A stretch of 64,000 nucleotides of DNA, from assembly GCA_964410945.1 (NCBI GenBank), contig CAYPJE010000011.1:1-64000 (forward strand), written 5' to 3'. The notes beneath the pieces are model-generated. The model was not told the origin of the DNA. It ran no database searches and saw nothing but the letters and a program-made list of their open reading frames with translations. The translations under genes were made by a program, and so were the position numbers. Below are positions 61,217-64,000 of this stretch, one piece after another (the stretch's first letter is position 1; each line of letters opens with the position of its first letter). Origin of the DNA: CAYPJE01 sp964410945. Lineage in GTDB: Bacteria; Fidelibacterota; Marinisomatia; Marinisomatales; TCS56.

Positions 61217-62143
61217 TCAGAAATAATATCCTTGAATATCAAGATTGGTGAGACCAACACGTTGAGCGTAGTGAATGGCAACGGCGTATTCCTGCCTGGT
61301 AATTCGCCGTGCTATTTCCGGATATTGCTCAGCCTGGTAGGCCGGTCGATACTGTGACATAAGGTTTAAGTAGGTATCTTGAGGTAGATTACTGACGATC
61401 CAGTCAATCACTGCCCTGGTGCCACTGACATCGTTTGGCATCACCAGATGGCGGATCATCAAGCCTTGACGCATGAGGTCATCCGCAGCCAGTTTGGCCA
61501 CCCCCACCTGTTCCTGCATTTCTGACAAGGCAGCCATAGTCTGTTCAAAATAGTGGTCGGCTTCGGATGAATACATGATAGATTTTGCATTATCTGAATA
61601 TTTGATATCAGCCAGATAGATATCGACGATTCCCGACAGGATTTTCAGTACCTCCACCCGCTCCCAGCCATGGGTATTATACACCACTGGAATTTTCAAA
61701 CCATTGGCCGCTGCAATATCCAGGGCCAGGATAATCTGGGGAGCATAATGGGTTGGTGTAACAAAATTAATATTATGACAGCCCAGCTGTTGTAGGTCCA
61801 ACATCATGCCGGCCAGACTTTCGATACTTATTTCATTTCCCTCACCACCCTGACTGATCTGCCAGTTGATACAGAAAACACATCGCAGACTGCAATGGGA
61901 AAGGAAAATGGTGCCGGATCCATGCTGCCCAACCAGTGATTCCTCTTCCCCGAAATGGGGATGACAGGCTGAGACCACTAAGCTATGGTCAGCTTGGCAA
62001 AAACCGCTTTCACCGGCCAATCGATTCTTTCCACATCTCCGGGGACAGAGTTCACAACATTCCATCGTTGCCAATAAATGGTCACCACGATTTTTCAGTT
62101 CACCATTGCGGTGAAGTTTGATATAACCTGGTTCAAAATCCAT
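61217..62143 (-). CDS. PflX-like radical SAM protein
   Basis: 308 residues. The radical SAM cluster motif is C84-x3-C88-x2-C91 ('LSHCSLRCVFCINWQIS'). An N-terminal Cys-rich segment (ECCELCPRRCGKNRLAGESGFC, Cys29/30/33/37/49) and 'GSGTIFLSHC' are typical of the PflX/AmmeMemoRadiSam-like group related to pyruvate formate-lyase activases. Later motifs include 'NINFVTPTHYAPQI', 'VYNTHGWERVEVL', 'DIYLADIKYSDN' and 'MIRHLVMPNDVSGT'. The substrate is unknown; no glycyl-radical enzyme gene is in the window. Confidence 0.9.
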   Translation of the reverse strand: MDFEPGYIKLHRNGELKNRGDHLLATMECCELCPRRCGKNRLAGESGFCQADHSLVVSACHPHFGEEESLVGQHGSGTIFLSHCSLRCVFCINWQISQGGEGNEISIESLAGMMLDLQQLGCHNINFVTPTHYAPQIILALDIAAANGLKIPVVYNTHGWERVEVLKILSGIVDIYLADIKYSDNAKSIMYSSEADHYFEQTMAALSEMQEQVGVAKLAADDLMRQGLMIRHLVMPNDVSGTRAVIDWIVSNLPQDTYLNLMSQYRPAYQAEQYPEIARRITRQEYAVAIHYAQRVGLTNLDIQGYYF

Positions 62144-62523
62144 TCCGGTAATCAGTCATAATCATATGAAATTTAGGAGTATCAATAGCTCACGGGGATT
62201 AAAATCTTGACTGGCACCCAAAATTAAGACCACTTTCTAAGTCAGGATTTACTTGATCAGCCATCCTCCAGAAATAATATTCTTACGGTTGTACCTCCCC
62301 TGATATTAGTACCATTGATACTGCAAGCTATTCGGTTCAACTAAAAGCTGAAAAAGATGCATATTATGCGCAAATCATGATATACTGAAATCAGACTGTT
62401 CTGAAATCCCCAATGATCCTTTACCATTAAAGGCGGCAATACTCCTGACAAACGATCTACCCCCCCCCCAAAAAAAAACCCCCGGCATTTACCGGGGGTT
62501 TATCTTATAGAGCCGTACTCTCG
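62144..62523. other. Intergenic region with C/A homopolymer tract and katG terminator
   Basis: Apart from the terminator at 62476-62501 and the adjoining C9-A9 tract at 62461-62478 no gene or regulatory element is recognised. Confidence 0.5.
62476..62501 (-). terminator. Intrinsic terminator of katG
   Basis: AAACCCCCGG pairs with CCGGGGGTTT around a six-base loop. On the minus strand it is followed by a T-run (complement of the A-run), and then by a run of G. Confidence 0.9.
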
Positions 62524-64000
62524 TTATTCTGTTTCAAAGCGATCTGCATTCATGACCTTGTTCCAAGCATTAATAAAGTCATTAATGAATTTCTCCTTGT
62601 TGTCGTCCTGGGCGTATACTTCAGCAATGGCTCGCAGCTCGGAGTTAGAACCGAACACCAGATCCGCACGAGTACCAGTCCACCTGGGAGTACCAGTTCT
62701 TCGGTCCGTTCCCTGAAAAGCATATCCATCCTTATCTAAGGGCTTCCATTCGGTTGCCATATCCAACAGATTTACAAAGAAATCGTTGGAAAGAGTACCT
62801 ACTCTGTCAGTGAAAACACCATAAATGGTGTTGTCGTAGTTGGCTCCCAGAACACGCATTCCTCCGATGAGCACAGTCATCTCAGGGGCGGTCAGGGTTA
62901 ACAGTTGAGCCTTATCTAGAAGCATTTCCTCGGCGGTGACAGCAAAAACCGTTCGCTGATAGTTGCGAAAACCATCTGCTTCGGGTTCCAAAACAGCGAA
63001 GGATTCGGCATCTGTCATCTCCTCAGTTGCATCATTACGACCAGGGACAAAAGGAACTGTGACGTTAAAACCTCCGTCTTTGGCGGCCTTTTCTACGGCA
63101 GCACAGCCACCGAGAACGATGAGATCGGCCAGAGAAACCATTTTACTGTAACCGGCCTTGATACCTTCGAGAACAGACAGGATCTTAGCTAACTGATCAG
63201 GCTGATTGACAGTCCAATCCTTTTGTGGAGCCAGACGAATACGGGCTCCGTTGGCCCCTCCCCGGAAGTCAGAACCACGGAAGGTGGAAGCCGAAGACCA
63301 GGCGGTATAAACCAGCTCGGAAATGCTTAATCCCGAAGCCAGTATCTTGGCTTTCAACTCAGTGATATCATCATCATTGATCAACTCATGATTTACTACA
63401 GGTACCGGATCCTGCCAGATCAGATTATCTTCTGGAACCTCTGGTCCCAGGTAGCGTGACTTGGGTCCCATATCACGGTGCGTGAGTTTGAACCAGGCAC
63501 GGGCGAATGCATCTGCGAATTCATCCGGATTCTCATGAAAGCGTCGTGAGATCTGCTCGTATTTCGGATCCATACGCATGGCCATATCTGCCGTGGTCAT
63601 TATCGTAGTAACCTTTTTGGATGGATCATGGGCTGCAGGAGCCAGATCCTTCCCGTCCGGGTTGACAGGTACCCACTGAAATGCTCCGGCGGGGCTCTTC
63701 ACCAAATCCCAGTCGTAACCAAACAACAGGTCAAAATAACCCCCGTCCCATTTAACTGGATTTGGTGTCCAGGAACCTTCAATACCACTGGTAATGGTAT
63801 CATCGCCCTTACCGCTGCCGTAGCCGCTTTTCCAACCGAGGCCTTGTTCTTCAATGCTGGCTCCCTCAGGTTCACGTCCAACTAAAGCAGCATCGCCAGC
63901 TCCGTGGCATTTACCGAATGTATGGCCACCGGCAACAAGGGCAACTGTCTCTTCATCGTTCATGGCCATGCGGGCAAATGTTTCCCGAATATCCCGCCCT
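62524..64000 (-). CDS. katG: Catalase-peroxidase KatG (5' end outside window)
   Basis: About 492 residues are visible; the first third, including the distal active-site Arg-Trp-His, lies beyond base 64000. The frame is open to the window edge (…GRDIRETFARMAMNDEE). The Met of 'RMAMND', which forms the Met-Tyr-Trp adduct needed for catalase activity, is present, and the proximal heme ligand is the His of 'AGGHTFGKCHGAG'. The second, heme-less domain follows, with 'AWSSASTFRGSDFRGGANGARIRLAPQKDWTVNQP', 'LADLIVLGGCAAVEKAAK' and 'LTAPEMTVLIGGMRVLG', ending 'AWNKVMNADRFE'. It removes hydrogen peroxide. A strong terminator follows. Confidence 0.97.
   Translation of the reverse strand, partial: GRDIRETFARMAMNDEETVALVAGGHTFGKCHGAGDAALVGREPEGASIEEQGLGWKSGYGSGKGDDTITSGIEGSWTPNPVKWDGGYFDLLFGYDWDLVKSPAGAFQWVPVNPDGKDLAPAAHDPSKKVTTIMTTADMAMRMDPKYEQISRRFHENPDEFADAFARAWFKLTHRDMGPKSRYLGPEVPEDNLIWQDPVPVVNHELINDDDITELKAKILASGLSISELVYTAWSSASTFRGSDFRGGANGARIRLAPQKDWTVNQPDQLAKILSVLEGIKAGYSKMVSLADLIVLGGCAAVEKAAKDGGFNVTVPFVPGRNDATEEMTDAESFAVLEPEADGFRNYQRTVFAVTAEEMLLDKAQLLTLTAPEMTVLIGGMRVLGANYDNTIYGVFTDRVGTLSNDFFVNLLDMATEWKPLDKDGYAFQGTDRRTGTPRWTGTRADLVFGSNSELRAIAEVYAQDDNKEKFINDFINAWNKVMNADRFETE

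Noticed and set aside
61072..61281. 69-codon minus-strand frame beyond the radical SAM gene
   Set aside because: It overlaps the 3' end of a well-supported gene by 65 bases in another frame, has no ribosome site and no family resemblance.
1..64000. CRISPR arrays, tRNA, rRNA and insertion sequences
   Set aside because: No regularly spaced repeats, no cloverleaf-like intergenic sequence and no transposase-like frames with flanking inverted repeats were seen on reading both strands.

Overview
The window looks like a chromosomal segment from a Gram-negative member of the Fibrobacterota-Chlorobiota-Bacteroidota (FCB) superphylum, most plausibly Candidatus Neomarinimicrobiota (Marinimicrobia) or a near relative. 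The evidence is the two large secreted proteins that end in a 'YPNPFNPxT' sorting domain of type IX secretion style, the many TonB-dependent receptors with a carboxypeptidase-like N-terminal domain, a DUF4249 lipoprotein beside one receptor, GH97, and many lipobox lipoproteins. The phylum is an inference; no rRNA or tRNA gene was seen.

Layout. 1-8.3 kb (all minus): truncated bamA, a DUF4249 lipoprotein with its TonB receptor, a CBM9-like Gly-rich lipoprotein, then an ECF sigma factor, its anti-sigma factor and a Spy-like periplasmic protein. 8.5-12.3 kb: divergent GH97 alpha-glucosidase and a vSGLT-like sodium/sugar symporter. 12.3-17.1 kb (minus): nikR followed by a translationally coupled operon of TonB receptor, ECF S component, SAM methyltransferase, EcfT and EcfA, with NikR-type tandem half-sites at both promoters; this looks like a nickel or nickel-chelate uptake system without the usual CbiM/NikM protein. 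17.2-18.6 kb: MarR regulator and membrane protein under a 36-bp palindrome. 18.7-19.5 kb: sulfatase-modifying-factor-like protein. 19.6-25.2 kb: MarR-controlled envelope export operon (small protein, LolA-like carrier, outer-membrane protein, RND/MMPL pump). 25.2-32.1 kb: MalT-like LuxR regulator, a WD40-like lipoprotein and an outer-membrane receptor separated by a near-consensus Fur box. 32.2-39.7 kb: two giant secreted proteins, one with four copies of a conserved module, one with Asp-rich runs and a Fur-box-like site. 40-43.4 kb: membrane/spermidine-synthase/TPR fusion. 43.4-46.2 kb: PadR plus short UvrA-like ATPase under a 34-bp perfect palindrome. 46.6-50.5 kb: DEAD-box helicase and SLC13 permease. 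50.5-54.5 kb: a TonB receptor split by an amber codon, a calcineurin-like phosphatase and a DsrE-like gene whose conserved Cys codon is an in-frame UGA followed by a SECIS-like hairpin (candidate selenoprotein). 54.7-60.7 kb (plus): stand-alone class III nucleotide cyclase, two paralogous TPR lipoproteins, a Zn-ribbon protein and a class A-like beta-lactamase fold protein. 61.2-64 kb (minus): PflX-like radical SAM protein and truncated katG.

The most notable items are the DsrE selenoprotein candidate, the NikR operators with an atypical ECF nickel system, and several large perfect or near-perfect operator palindromes each next to the regulator gene that would bind them.
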